Positions 36,054-46,290 of a stretch of DNA of 64,000 nucleotides are shown here, in pieces. The notes beneath the pieces were generated by a model. It had not been told where the DNA came from. It did no database searches and worked only from the letters and a program-made list of their open reading frames with translations. The stretch comes from Adiantum capillus-veneris. Its lineage: Eukaryota; Streptophyta; Polypodiopsida; Polypodiales; Pteridaceae. The stretch spans positions 60,949,523 to 61,013,522 of the forward strand of contig CM043970.1 in assembly GCA_014529385.2 (NCBI GenBank), written 5' to 3'. Position 1 is the first letter of the stretch. Every line of letters starts with the position of its first letter. The position numbers and the translations under genes are program-made.

Positions 36054-36755
36054 TTACATTCGTATTCCACCACTGAAAAGAGGCAACAAAGTGTCATAAA
36101 TGTCTTTTGAGCTTACATTATTGTCTCTAGTACATGACAGCAAGGGCTGAATAGAATCTTCCACAAACACTACATCCCGTGAAACCAGAATATGTTTTGT
36201 TTGCGGATGATATAACCTATAACCTTTTCTTTCAGTACTATAACCAACAAAAATACATTTGACAGCCTTATCATCCAATTTTCTGCACTGTGTTTGTGGC
36301 ACCAAAGCATATGCCAAACAGCCAAAAACATGCATGTGCTCAATAGAAGGCTTTCTATCATGCCATGCTTCATATGGAGTAATAGACTGCAAATCTTTTG
36401 TAGGACACCTGTTACGTACATAAGTGGCACACATGATGGTCTCAAGCCAAAAAGAATGCGGAAAAGCTTGATGTTTGACCATACATCGTGCCATTTCCGT
36501 CAGTGACCTGTTTTTCCTCTCAGCAACACCAGTTTGCTGAGGTGTATAAGGCACTGTACATTGGTGTTTTATCCCACGACTAGCCAGAAATGCATTGAAT
36601 TCATGAGACATATACTCCCCCCCTCGATCGGAACGGAGGGTGCCCATAGTACATTTTGAGACATTTTCAGCCATAGCCAGAAATTTTTTGAAGCACAAAA
36701 AAACTTCGGACTTCGCTTTAGGCAGAAGTACCCATGCATGTGGAGCAATCATCAA
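36054..36755 (-). pseudogene. Copia-2 integrase core and C-terminus
   Basis: The minus strand shows the second aspartate in LRSDRGGEY and the glutamate in VAERKNRSLTEM, spaced as in Copia integrases. The conserved C-terminal segments (YEAWHDRKP, HVFGCLAY, KCIFVGYSTERKGYR, SRDVVFVED) follow. The enzyme inserts the cDNA into chromosomal DNA. A frame change separates it from the preceding segment near 36750 and from RT near 36040. Confidence 0.9.
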
Positions 36756-37748
36756 TGAAAGTCACGAAGTAAAGGTAATTGCCCAAGGACGGAGTTTGCA
36801 TGGGCCCACAAACATCACTATGCAGCTGCAACCTGCATGTGGCCCGAACTGAACCATCCTTTGGAAACTTAAAACGCTGCATCTTACCCAAAATACAGCC
36901 TTCACAAACATGTTTGATAGGTGCTTCAAGAGGCGGCAAAGAAGCAACCATATCAGATTTCTGCAAACGCAACAAACTGGCAAAATTCAGATGACCAAAA
37001 CGTAAATGCCAAAGTTTTGCATCTGAAATAGCCCTTGAATCTACAACAGCATTTGCAAAATTTTGTCCACACTTGTCATACAAAGTGAGCTTATACAGCC
37101 CACGGCGCAAAAGGCCAGATGCAATAATTTCATCACCAAAACTAAGATCATGAACTGTACATCTGTCATCCAAATCCAAGTCTAGGAAGTGCGGATACAT
37201 CTGTCATCCAAGTCCAAGTCTAGGAAGTGCGGATACATCTGTCATACAAGTCCAAGTCTAGCAAGTGCAGATATAGACAAGAGATTCTTCTTGATCCCAG
37301 GTACATAAAGTGCATCAACAAGTGTGGAGGAACTGCCATTTGCAGCAATAAGAACAATCTTTCCAACTCCTTGAACCGGATAAGAGGCATTGTTGGCACA
37401 AGTGACTGAATTCCCATGAGGGACAGACTTGAGAGAGGTAAACAATTCATGATGTGAGGTAATGTGCTTTGTAGCACCACTGTCGAAATACCACACATGT
37501 GAATCTGCAGCAACTGACAAGCATGCATCATCGATAGCAGGATTGTAAGTGCACTCTGTGCTAAAAGCCCACTTTGCATCAACATTAGCAACACGGTCTC
37601 CTTTCATAGAAGACTCAACAACGGATGCATTTGTAGTGGAACCAACATTTGCAGTGGAACCACCCTCTTTCTTCTTAGCCTCTTTGGCCTTCAACTTAGG
37701 ACACGACTTGATCAAGTGATCATTAGCTTTACAATAATGGCAACGCAT
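36718..37748 (-). pseudogene. Copia-2 zinc knuckle, protease and pre-integrase
   Basis: Starting at 37748 the minus strand reads a CCHC knuckle (CHYCKANDHLIKSC) and then, near 37490, the protease active site DSGATKH, intact for the family. Between 37270 and 37150 a phrase of about 37 bp (beginning 'atctgtcat.caagtcc') is present three times in tandem, which disrupts the frame. The next open segment holds the GAG-pre-integrase region (LWHLRFGHLNF ... CEGCILGK) and the first integrase aspartate (HSDVCGP). Confidence 0.88.
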
Positions 37749-37761
37749 CTTCTTTTTGCCC

Positions 37762-38586
37762 TTATTCCAGATGAATTATTGCCAGCAGAATCATTAGGAA
37801 CAAAAGTTTTTCCACTCTCGCAGCAGAACCATAAGAAGTGGTTGCATTGCTGTTACCACCCTTTCTTTGCGAAGCAGTAAAAGCCTGTTCAACTGCACGA
37901 CGCTGTCTAGTCTTGTTTTTTTTGGAATGTGACTCTTGTAACAGCAATGTGCATAATGCATCAAACTTGACAACTTCTGGATTTCCTTGGGTCATAAGTC
38001 TCCAAGTACTACCAAAAGTCTGGTAAGAATCTGGTAAGGCATCAAGAAAGGTCTGCACAAGGGAACTGTCTGAAATGACTTCACCTGCAGAAATAAGTTT
38101 CTCATTGATATCCTTGACACTAGCAAGGAAAGTGTCCATATCATCTTTCTCATGCATAATCTTTGACTCCAACTCTTTACGCAGCAAAGCAATTTTAGCC
38201 TCATTGCGACTTGCATAAAGACCAGCCAAAATATCCCAAGCCTATTTCGCAGATTTTGCTGAACGGATGTGAGGAACAATGGTGCGCTTCACAGACAATG
38301 CAGTCAATGCGTGAGCCTGCACATCCTTTACATCACAACGAGCTTATTCTGTCGTAGGCAAAACAATTCTAATAGCAGCAATCCTTGTAGCAAGACCTGT
38401 AACATCCTCAACATCGCCTGCATCCTCAGAACCAGGACGTACATCAATGCCTTGCACAATGTTCCAGATGCCCTTTGACACAAGAACATGTTGCATCATA
38501 TAAGCCCACATAGGGTAGTTGTCCCCATCCAACCTGTCCTCATCAGCAAACATTTTGAACACATCTATGTTGTTGTTGTCAGCCAT
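37762..38586 (-). pseudogene. Copia-2 Gag, decayed
   Basis: The probable start is the ATG at 38586 (MADNNNIDVFKMF), which fits the Gag N-terminus better than upstream leader codons. The first segment (to 38344) contains the DGDNYPMWAYMMQ motif of Copia Gag. A break near 38343-38230 is followed by the UBN2-type helical core (DMDTFLASVKDIN, LPDSYQTFGSTW) to 37762. Gag packages the element RNA in cytoplasmic virus-like particles. At least one stop and one frameshift separate the two parts. Confidence 0.88.
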
Positions 38587-38933
38587 GGTAAATGCTGCAC
38601 CTGATGTGAAAACTGCCCGAATATAGGAGAAACGAAGCGGGAACAACACATGCTATATAGCACAAACCGTAGAAGACTATAAGGCACCTGTTATGCAGAA
38701 AGTGACACTGACAGAAACTCTGCACAAAATGACAAAATAGCTTGTGCAGCACTGCCTGTAGTGGAAACGGAGGCCGAAATGAGCCCAAATCAGAAGTCTG
38801 AGCAGACTGATCTCTACGAGCATACCCAAAATATTTATTGACCTGCGAACTCTCACCAAAGCTCACTGAAATTGGAGAAAGTGAGCAGCATGTGATGGAG
38901 TAGCTGGCGACTAAGCCCGGGAGGACGTAACTT

Positions 38934-38945
38934 GCTCTGATACCA
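38934..38945 (-). promoter_or_regulatory. Copia-2 primer binding site (tRNA-Met)
   Basis: The plus strand GCTCTGATACCA is the complement of TGGTATCAGAGC, two bases inside the 5' LTR. Confidence 0.92.
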
Positions 38946-38947
38946 AT

Positions 38948-39174
38948 TGTTGGAATTAGGGTTGCAGAGAAACACACACAACTTGGAGAAGATGAAGGAA
39001 GCTCAAGGCACACAATAGAGAGTGTGTTACTTAGTATGCAGTGGAAAGATAGATAGCCCTAGAGTGATGGGCATATATACAATGCTCGGGGGAAAAAACC
39101 TCCTAAAGAGGGAAAAAATGCCCCGGCAGTCCTAGTGTGTTCACACACATCACTACTACATGTATATGGTAACA
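38948..39174 (-). repeat. Copia-2 5' LTR
   Basis: 227 bp. The minus strand runs from TGTTACCATA to TTCCAACA. It includes a TATA-like 'tgtatata' on the minus strand near 39075. Confidence 0.92.
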
Positions 39175-39294
39175 CACGCATGCGGTTGAATTATCTTTTG
39201 GACTTTTTGCATTCATCTATGTCTCGCATAAACACATTTATAATGTCTTCAATGAGCGACAAAAACTTAAGTTTCTTTAGAAGAAACACATTCA

Positions 39295-39600
39295 CATTTG
39301 CACATCCCGTGTTTATAAATCAATTTAAGTTTTCAAAACACACCACATACTGCATTGAATCACTTTGCACCATGGGCCATCATTAGAAAAAATTAACTTG
39401 CAAAGCTGGTGTCCAAAAATCAATTTTTAATTTTCACAACACACCACATACTGATCACTTTGCAACATGGTCCATCATCACACAACAAATTTCATTTGCT
39501 AATCCAACGTTTAGAAATCGATATAAATTTTTCACAACAAACCATATAGATTAACTCCATGGACTTTACTATACAAGTCCGATGTTCACAAATCTGATTG
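39295..39600. repeat. Degenerate tandem repeat, about 105-bp unit
   Basis: A unit containing 'aatcaatttaa.tttt.acaacacaccacata' followed by 'ctttgca.catggtccatcat' recurs about three times with decay. No coding sense. Confidence 0.55.
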
Positions 39601-39659
39601 GATAATTACTATGAGCAAAATATACAAGACTGTTGTCTACAAAAGTGAACAAAATAAAC

Positions 39660-41136
39660 TAGAATCTAGGCATCATCTCACTAAACAGACACAAACACAC
39701 TTTTGAGTTGAGCTCTAACATATCCAAATGGTCACTCATATTTTGCAAAGTCTTTCTTTGCATAGGTGGTTGCTTCAAATATCTTTTGTACATTATATTG
39801 ACAGGCGTGCCGCAATGGGTTAGCTTTTGCTTTTGCCAAGGCACGTTGTAATTCTTCAAAAAATATTTACATCAATCACATAGTTTCTTGATGCAGAAAG
39901 CAATTGCATCAAGAAACTACTTGGGTGTCACTGACTTTAGAGCACATGCAAAAAAAATTTGGTTGCAAAGCTCAAGGGCCCTCCATGGGCATAGGGCATG
40001 CTCCATGGAGTTTGCAATGCTGGTTTCTCGCTTCTCAATGCCCACTCATAGTACTAATCCCCAATCAATGATGATGTTCCATGCGTGCAAGTCATAGTGT
40101 ACAATTCCTTTACTATGTGCATGTTCCATGGTCTTCACTAGGGCATCCATAGAAGAAGGCACCCAATCAAGCATATGCTTGCACATCTCTAACTCTTGCT
40201 TTGTGGGAGGGTGTCTAGGATCTTCCTTTTGAGTCACCAACATGTTGGATAATTTTCCCTTAGGTGGTGGAACACATTCTAACATGTTGCCCAGATCCAT
40301 TCCATTAAAGTGAGGAAAGATGAGGGACCATGGTTCTCTCTGTGTTTTGTGCTATGCACATTACGATGCCCCTGTGAAACAACTGCACACTCACCTCTAG
40401 AGAAAAATATTGGTGCCTCTTGGCCTCATCTCTTTTGAAGTCTTTCACCACATATTACACTTTGAATGGCAACGAAGTGACTCCTTCAATGATGCACTAT
40501 GATACAACTCAATAGCTTCCTTTGTTAAGCTTTCTATCACACTTGATGGCCTTGGGTGTGAGGTAAACACTGATGGTGCACTAGAAAATAAAATGGGTGT
40601 GCACTAAATGCTCGTTGTCCACCCTTGCTTGTGCATCAGACCTTCCCACTATTGCATCTTGAGAGGAGGCTGCAGAAAAAAATATGGTTCTAGATTTATG
40701 ACTCTGGACATCTTGCACATCAATATTGCACACTCTTTTAATTTTTGATCTCTCTGCATGCCATACATTAGTCCAGTGCTGTAGCTTTGCTAGATCCACA
40801 TCCGTTGGTGCATCGATGCCCAAGTCTCTTAAGCACTGTGTCATATTGCCTACAACACTATCCATCAATTTACCTGATATCCTTTGCATTGAAAGCTGAG
40901 AAGTGTGTTCGAACTGCTTTATTTATGATATCAAAGAAACGCTCTCTGCGTGTCTCACTCTTCAATGTAGAGGTGGTCGCTTCTGAGGCTAGGGCATAGA
41001 TATATGTGACCACGAGAGTTCTGATCTTTGTTTTTAACTCCTTTGTTCCACATGATCCATCTATGCTACAATGAACATGTTTTGTGATTTTTAAAGACAA
41101 CATAACTTGAAATTTTATAACAAATATAAATTTCAT
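39660..41136 (-). pseudogene. Decayed protein-kinase-like gene (minus copy)
   Basis: From 41136 downward the minus strand gives an N-terminal helical region (41136-40600; KSETRRERFFDIINKAV, QCLRDLGIDAPTDVDLAKLQ). After several breaks a kinase-like C-lobe follows at 40300-40046, with MEHAHSKGIVHYDLHAWNII and then DWG. HxDLHxxN is the catalytic loop, and DWG stands where protein kinases have DFG. No clear glycine loop or VAIK lysine is visible. Beyond 40045 the frame shifts, and weak helical sequence runs to about 39660. A second gene of the same type lies at 43637-45011 on the other strand. A tandem repeat lies on the 5' side (41160-41540). Target and pathway are unknown. Confidence 0.55.
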
Positions 41137-41159
41137 TCAATGAAACTAACTACAATTTT

Positions 41160-41540
41160 AGTAACCATTGAACCAGATTAAAGAGTAGAGCATCAGTCAA
41201 TTGGACTAACGACAACTCTAACCCAGTAGTAGTGTTGATGCCGAGAGTAACACTGAACTAGTCTAAAAAGTAGGGCATCATTCAGTGTGACTAACAACAA
41301 CTCCAACCCAATAGTAGAGTTAATACCGAGAGCAACATTGAACTAGCTTACAAAGCACGGCATAATTCAATGGGACTAACGACAACTCCAGTCCAGTAGT
41401 AGAGTTGATGTCGATAGAAACACTGAACTAGCCTAAAAATAATGGCATCATTCATTGATACTAACGACAACTCCAGACCGATAGTAGAGTTGATGCTGAA
41501 AGAAACATTAAACTAGCCTAAAAACCAAGGCATCTTAATT
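41160..41540. repeat. Tandem repeat, about 100-bp unit, four copies
   Basis: A unit containing 'gactaacgacaactcca', 'agtagtagagttgatgcc' and 'cactgaactagcctaaaaa' is repeated about four times with 10-20% divergence by eye. Confidence 0.85.
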
Positions 41541-42137
41541 ACACAAAAAAAAAGATTAGGCTAAGGATTATAATGTAAAAGTTTTTGTATGGCTTGTGAG
41601 GGCTTGGGAAAGCTTGGCAGAGCTTCATATATCTTGGAAGTTCTCATGGCTAGAAAGTTTAGGAATTGTAAGGGGGAATGGGGGACCATAAGCCCCCTTT
41701 ATATAGTACCATGAGGACCCGACGGGGACGCACCCCCCGCCAAGCTGAGCAAGTATCTCCATGGGCTAAGGCTCTGTATCTCAGTGGGCAAATCCAATCG
41801 GCTTCCCAAATTCCCTTTAGGTCACATTGTCATTTTTTGTGAATGTGAAGACTTGTGAATTAAGAATTTTGTTAATTAAGAATGTGATCGTGAAAAAAAC
41901 GTGTGATTTAGTGAATATGAAATCCTTGCTTGCACTGGAATAAATGGTTGATGCGAAACAGAAGAAAAAAATATATGAGCACCTTTTGCATTACTTTTTG
42001 TCTTTGAAAATATTTTTGATATCTATTTGCTTCACACTCTAAGTTGCATTTATACGCCCGTATATCAAAACTTGTACGTGTATTTCAGTTATATACACTA
42101 TATACCCGTATTTTACGCGTATTTTTGAATAAGCATT
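41541..42137. other. Gap between kinase-like genes, no gene
   Basis: No coding motif. A 'ctttatatagtacc' phrase at 41696-41709 could be a plus-strand TATA box but nothing confirms it. Short runs of alternating pyrimidine-rich 'tatacgcccgtatatc' sequence precede the palindrome at 42138. Confidence 0.35.
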
Positions 42138-42183
42138 ATTTTGATCGAACTATATTTCGATTGAAATATAGTTCGATCAAAAT
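42138..42183. repeat. Perfect 21-bp palindrome with 4-base loop
   Basis: Arm attttgatcgaactatattt-c (42138-42158), loop gatt, and an exact reverse-complement arm (42163-42183). A related AT-rich palindrome sharing TATTTTGATC and TATTTCGAT lies at 48700-48731. Confidence 0.9.
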
Positions 42184-42254
42184 ATTGTTTGCCTTATAAA
42201 AAAAAAAGGCATCGCGATAGTTCAAACAAATTGTCACACTAGCAAGAGAATTGC

Positions 42255-42255
<1 letters not shown>

Positions 42256-42292
<37 letters not shown>

Positions 42293-42304
42293 ACACACAC
42301 ACAC
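42256..42304. repeat. (GA)n and (CA)n microsatellites
   Basis: About 15 GA units to 42285, then cagtg, then seven CA units. Confidence 0.9.
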
Positions 42305-42519
42305 AGAAGAGCCAAGCCGAGCCGAGCCGAGTTGAGCAGAGCAGGTAATTTTTCTTCTAATTTTCTATGTTTTTATTTTGTGAATTTTATTTGCTAACCC
42401 TATTGTTGTGGAGCTTTACTCGCACCTCATTATTATTTGCATCTTGTTTTTGCTAACGCTATTGTTGTGGAGATTTGCTCGCACCTCAGTGTTATTCTGC
42501 AGGTTTAGACACCCGTCCT

Positions 42520-43470
42520 TGACTATGTTGATCCTTGTGATACACTGCAAGGGGGGTTAGAATTTAGACGCTTTGTCCTTGACTGCTGCTGGCCTCTGTG
42601 TCGCACTGCAGAGAGTAACTTAGGTTGTACAATTAGATTTTTCGTCCCTGGTTGTTGCTGACCACCGAGTCGCACTGCAGGGAGGAGTTAGCTATCTTAC
42701 ATATTTTCTTCCTAGTTGTTGCTCACCATTGCATCGCACTACTGGAAGATCGGATTTTAAAAAATAGATTCTTCATCTTTTTCTGTTACTGGCCATCATG
42801 TCGCACTGCAGAGAGGAGTTTAGGGTTTTCAAATCCTTTGTTCTTGATTGTTGCTAACCATTGTGTTGCACCACAAGAATATTGGATATAATAGATTCTT
42901 CATCTATGTTTGTTATTGACCATCGTGTCGCATTGCAGGGACGGGTTTAGGGTTGTCAAATCCTTTGTTCTTGATTGTTGCTGACCATCGTGTTGCACCA
43001 CAAGAAGATTGGATTTAATAGATTCCTCGTCTCTAACTGTTGTTGACCATCGTGTTGCACTGCAGGGAGGAGGTTAGGGTTTTTAAATCCATCGTTCTTG
43101 GTTGTTGTTGACCATCGCGTTGCACTACAGGGAGATTTGATTTAATGGATTCTTCATCTCTGGTTGTTGCTGACCAACGTGTCGCACTACAGGGAGGGAA
43201 TATATATTTATATCCTTCATTTTTGAATGCTTTGACCATCGCTTCGCACTATAGATTGATTGGATTTAATAAATTTCTTGTCTCTAGTTGTTGTTGACCA
43301 CCGTGTTGCAATGTAGAGAGAGGTTAGGTAGTATTAATCCTTCGTCCCTGATAGCTGTTGACTTCCACGTCGCACTGCAAGGAGATTGTTATTATACATT
43401 TTTCGTCTTTGGCTATTGCTGACCACTATGTCGCAGTGCAGGGAGGAATTATATATGTTTTATGGCTTTT
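42520..43470 (+). repeat. Minisatellite with degenerate 55-65-bp unit
   Basis: A unit close to 'tcgtc.ctggttgttgctg' + 'accatcgtgtcgcactgcag' + 'ggaggagtta' recurs about fifteen times head to tail. The phrase 'gtcgcactgca' or 'gttgcactaca' marks each copy (for example near 42600, 42670, 42800, 43055, 43120, 43375). Copies alternate between shorter and longer spacers. The array ends about 170 bp before the plus-strand kinase-like gene. Confidence 0.9.
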
Positions 43471-43636
43471 TGTTACTGGTCGTTATTATTGTTCATGAAA
43501 TGTTTAGAATTTTTGTTACTGGTTGTTATTATTGTCCATGAAATGTTTTTGTTTAGAACTATCGTATATGTCAAATTTATGTCTATTCTAGATTTACCTT
43601 ACTTAGGTTTGCTTCATGTATTTTAAGGCTTCAGTC

Positions 43637-45011
43637 ATGGTAGAGACAAAGTTAACACATCAGCATCGCAAAATCATTTGTGATGCTCTAGTTTTGTCTC
43701 TCTGTGGAGCTTCAGACGATCATTTGCGACGGCCATTTGATCCACTGCAGTCAGCTCAATGATTTTGTGATTGAACTTGTGGAACAGTGCTGGCTTAAGT
43801 TGTGCAATGTATTTCTTGTTTCATTTGACCCAGCTCTGCGCACTAATGGAGTGATGCATAACACAGTAAAAAAAATTATTAGGCCAAGTCACTAGAAGCT
43901 TTGAGAGTATGGTTGATCCAGAAATCAAACCAAACCTGGAATCAAAGAGAAAATGCATCTTGTGGCATGACTACATTCAGAACTGAAGAGCAAGGATAAG
44001 ATCAAGGGATCTTCAAAACGTCCTAGGACAGAGAGGATATACCTCCTCCTTCAGGTGCTGAGCCCATAGTTGTACACCTGGATGATACGACATGTCCTCT
44101 TGTCCTACACTTACATGGGGAGCATTCTATCTTTCACTTGAAAGCACCCAAATTAGATGAGGGACGTTTTGCAAATGTGAAACAAGTTTCAATGGCGCAT
44201 CCTCTCTTCAAAGATCCTGTCTATGTGGCAAAGATCTACAAGGACCAGATAGAAAGCAAGCCGACATTACAAATTGTGCTAGAGAAGGCAATTGCTACAA
44301 CTGTTCAGCATTGTGGCATGATATTTCCCCGTGCTCTTGTTCGTTATATCAAAAGGCCTATGTTGATCTTCAAGCTTTGGAATGGAGGTCAACTTGAGCA
44401 ATGGATTTAGGCATGTCATCATGATGTAAGCAAGCGTGCAATCAGAGAGTTTCAACACACATCTCAAACTGTACAATAGTTTACAGACAACATTTTGCCG
44501 ATCTGCAATGTTCTTCTGCAGACGATGAAATTCATGCACAGTCACGACTTCATTCACAATGATCTACACACTAGAAATATTCTACTAAATTTGGCGAGAG
44601 CGACGAGTGTATGCTGGCATTGTGGACTGGGGACAAAGTACACCATCAAACACTTCGGCAACATTTCCTAAGCTACCAAATCTCACCCCTCAAAATGGAG
44701 CTCAATTTGAGCGAGATTATCCATGGAATGCCCTTGAAAATATCAGCACCAATCCTCCTCCTTTCACCAAAGCATCTGATATATATAGTCTCTCATATAT
44801 TCTTAGACGCTTGGTTGTGTGTATTCCAGAGCCCTCCGAGGTTCTCAAGCGTGAATTTTTTCAAAATGTAAACAAACATCTTGCCATTGGAAAATTCTCC
44901 AAACCCTTAGATAGACCTAAAATATGGGATTTAAGCCTTTGTTTGAATGGAGCCCATAATGTTGGCTATCATGTACTAACCAAATCTGGCTTGAGGCATG
45001 TTGATGATTAG
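43637..45011 (+). pseudogene. Decayed protein-kinase-like gene (plus copy)
   Basis: Starting from ATG 43637 (MVETKLTHQHRK), the plus strand holds an N-terminal helical region with frameshifts, a basic segment (SKRPRTERI, near 44020), and a kinase-like domain. LDEGRFANV stands where the glycine-rich loop lies and VAKIYK where the VAIK lysine lies (44150-44250). FIHNDLHTRNILL is the catalytic loop (near 44550). VDWG stands in place of DFG, and SDIYSLSYILRRL is subdomain IX (near 44780). Stops occur near 44410 and 44475, and there is a frame change near 44600. The final open segment ends at 45011. Similar domain order and the DLH/DWG signature tie it to the minus-strand copy. The DWG change and missing Gly residues suggest unusual or absent kinase activity. 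Confidence 0.6.
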
Positions 45012-45235
45012 ACCAATAACAAATTTTTTTGTCATTAATGGTGTGCAATGTGTGGTGATATTTCAAACTACATCTTTAATCGTATTTTCAGTTATGTCTT
45101 TAAAGTTCTTCAAGTTAAGGTTTTAAAGTATTTCAAGTTGGATCGTGAAATCCTCTAAATCATCTCTCTTTTCTAAGTGCTAAGACCTGTCTCATTAATA
45201 AAGTTTATTATTTTGCATTTTAGGTACGAAAGATA

Positions 45236-46014
45236 TTGCTCCCGACAAGAATGCACCGCAACCTAATGATTCTTTGCTTAATCATGCATTGGCTCAACAA
45301 ATTTACAAAGAGGAAGAGATTCGGGTGGCTCAAGGAGATCTCAGCTCTTTGGCTGCGTCCCAAGAAGACGAATCAGAACTTCAAGGGGAGCCACTGAATT
45401 ACAGGCAATGCAGACAGCTATGCCCGAATCCCTTTGTGCGCAATACATTTTTTTGAGTCAGTGCAAATGCTAAGGCTTCCTCTCCCTTGAAGGTTTCAGA
45501 TTTGCAACACACTGTCCTCGCAAAAAAAATCCTTTCAAGATTTATCCAAGTGTATAGATCGCCACCAAATAATAATCAAGTGGCAATTTACTTTGTGCAA
45601 CAATGCTATTGTTATTATGTATTGCAGCTCAAACTAGATTGGAATGATCGTCCTAGTACAGGAGGCGTTGGCAAAGGATGCCCAACCAAGAAGATTCATG
45701 TACGAAAAGCCAATCAAGAAGATCCTCCTCGCAAGAGAGGTTACACATATTTGTCCGAAGAAACCACAATCATTGAGCAGCTTGCAACCCAAGGTGTGGA
45801 TTTGGCAAGTCAAGGAGAGACCCCGAGCCAGACCCCAGCCATGCTGCACGCTCGTGTAGCAGAGCTAGAAAGAAATTTGGAATGGTACGAGGCAAGGTAT
45901 GGGCTTGTTAACAAAAAGGAGATAGGCAATGTGGGTCCAAGTGATTCAGTTCGCAATTCAAAATTTCGTGTATCTGATCTCTTTGGAGAACAAGTCTATG
46001 ATTTAAATTAAATC
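45236..46014 (+). CDS. Unknown protein downstream of kinase-like gene
   Basis: Two open segments (about 45236-45459 and 45630-46011) follow the kinase-like gene. The first is preceded by a splice-acceptor-like TTGCATTTTAG and the second by TATTGCAG, so they may be exons of one transcript, possibly of the kinase-like gene itself. The second segment has a basic stretch (PTKKIHVRKANQED), a heptad-like helix (MLHARVAELERNLEWYEARY) suggesting a short coiled coil, and ends LFGEQVYDLN at 46011. The family is not recognised. The frame is clean over the last 125 codons, so it is better preserved than its neighbours. Confidence 0.4.
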
Positions 46015-46208
46015 TCCCAAACAATCCTAAGCTCTTTTTGTATCTTAAATCTCAAGATTTGTAACTAAAACCTTTGTTTGGTATGTAAATCTCTATTTGT
46101 TGAAACAAATGGACATGACGTATGTTGTTACAATTGTGTAAGTTATGCTTTCTCTTTCTCCCTCTTTTTGACAATGATAGAGAGAAGATGGAGAGAAAGA
46201 GAGACAAT

Positions 46209-46228
46209 GAGAGAGAGAGAGAGAGAGA
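46209..46228. repeat. (GA)n microsatellite
   Basis: Ten GA units within a longer purine-rich stretch (46180-46228), between the end of the plus-strand unknown gene and the end of the hAT transposase. Confidence 0.9.
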
Positions 46229-46290
46229 TTGTGAAGCTAAACTCCACATAACTTTTGCATTGCAAAATTAATTGAGAATATACAAACTTT

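Larger units (their letters stand above)
33906..39174 (-). mobile_element. Copia-2: nearly complete Ty1/Copia retrotransposon
   Basis: Two LTRs of about 226 bp (33906-34131 and 38948-39174) with TGTT...AACA ends flank 4.8 kb of minus-strand coding sequence in canonical order: gag, protease, integrase, RT, RNase H. Primer site and polypurine tract are present. The flanking pentamers are cacgt (left) and cacgc (right), a target duplication with one difference. The LTRs differ at about a dozen sites (about 95% identity), so insertion is not very recent. The coding region carries several frameshifts and stops and two small internal tandem duplications. Confidence 0.95.

Noticed and set aside
39884-39920. 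14-bp inverted repeat around 'agtttcttgatgca' as a terminator or transposon end
   Set aside because: It lies within the decayed tail of the kinase-like gene and has no partner or target duplication.
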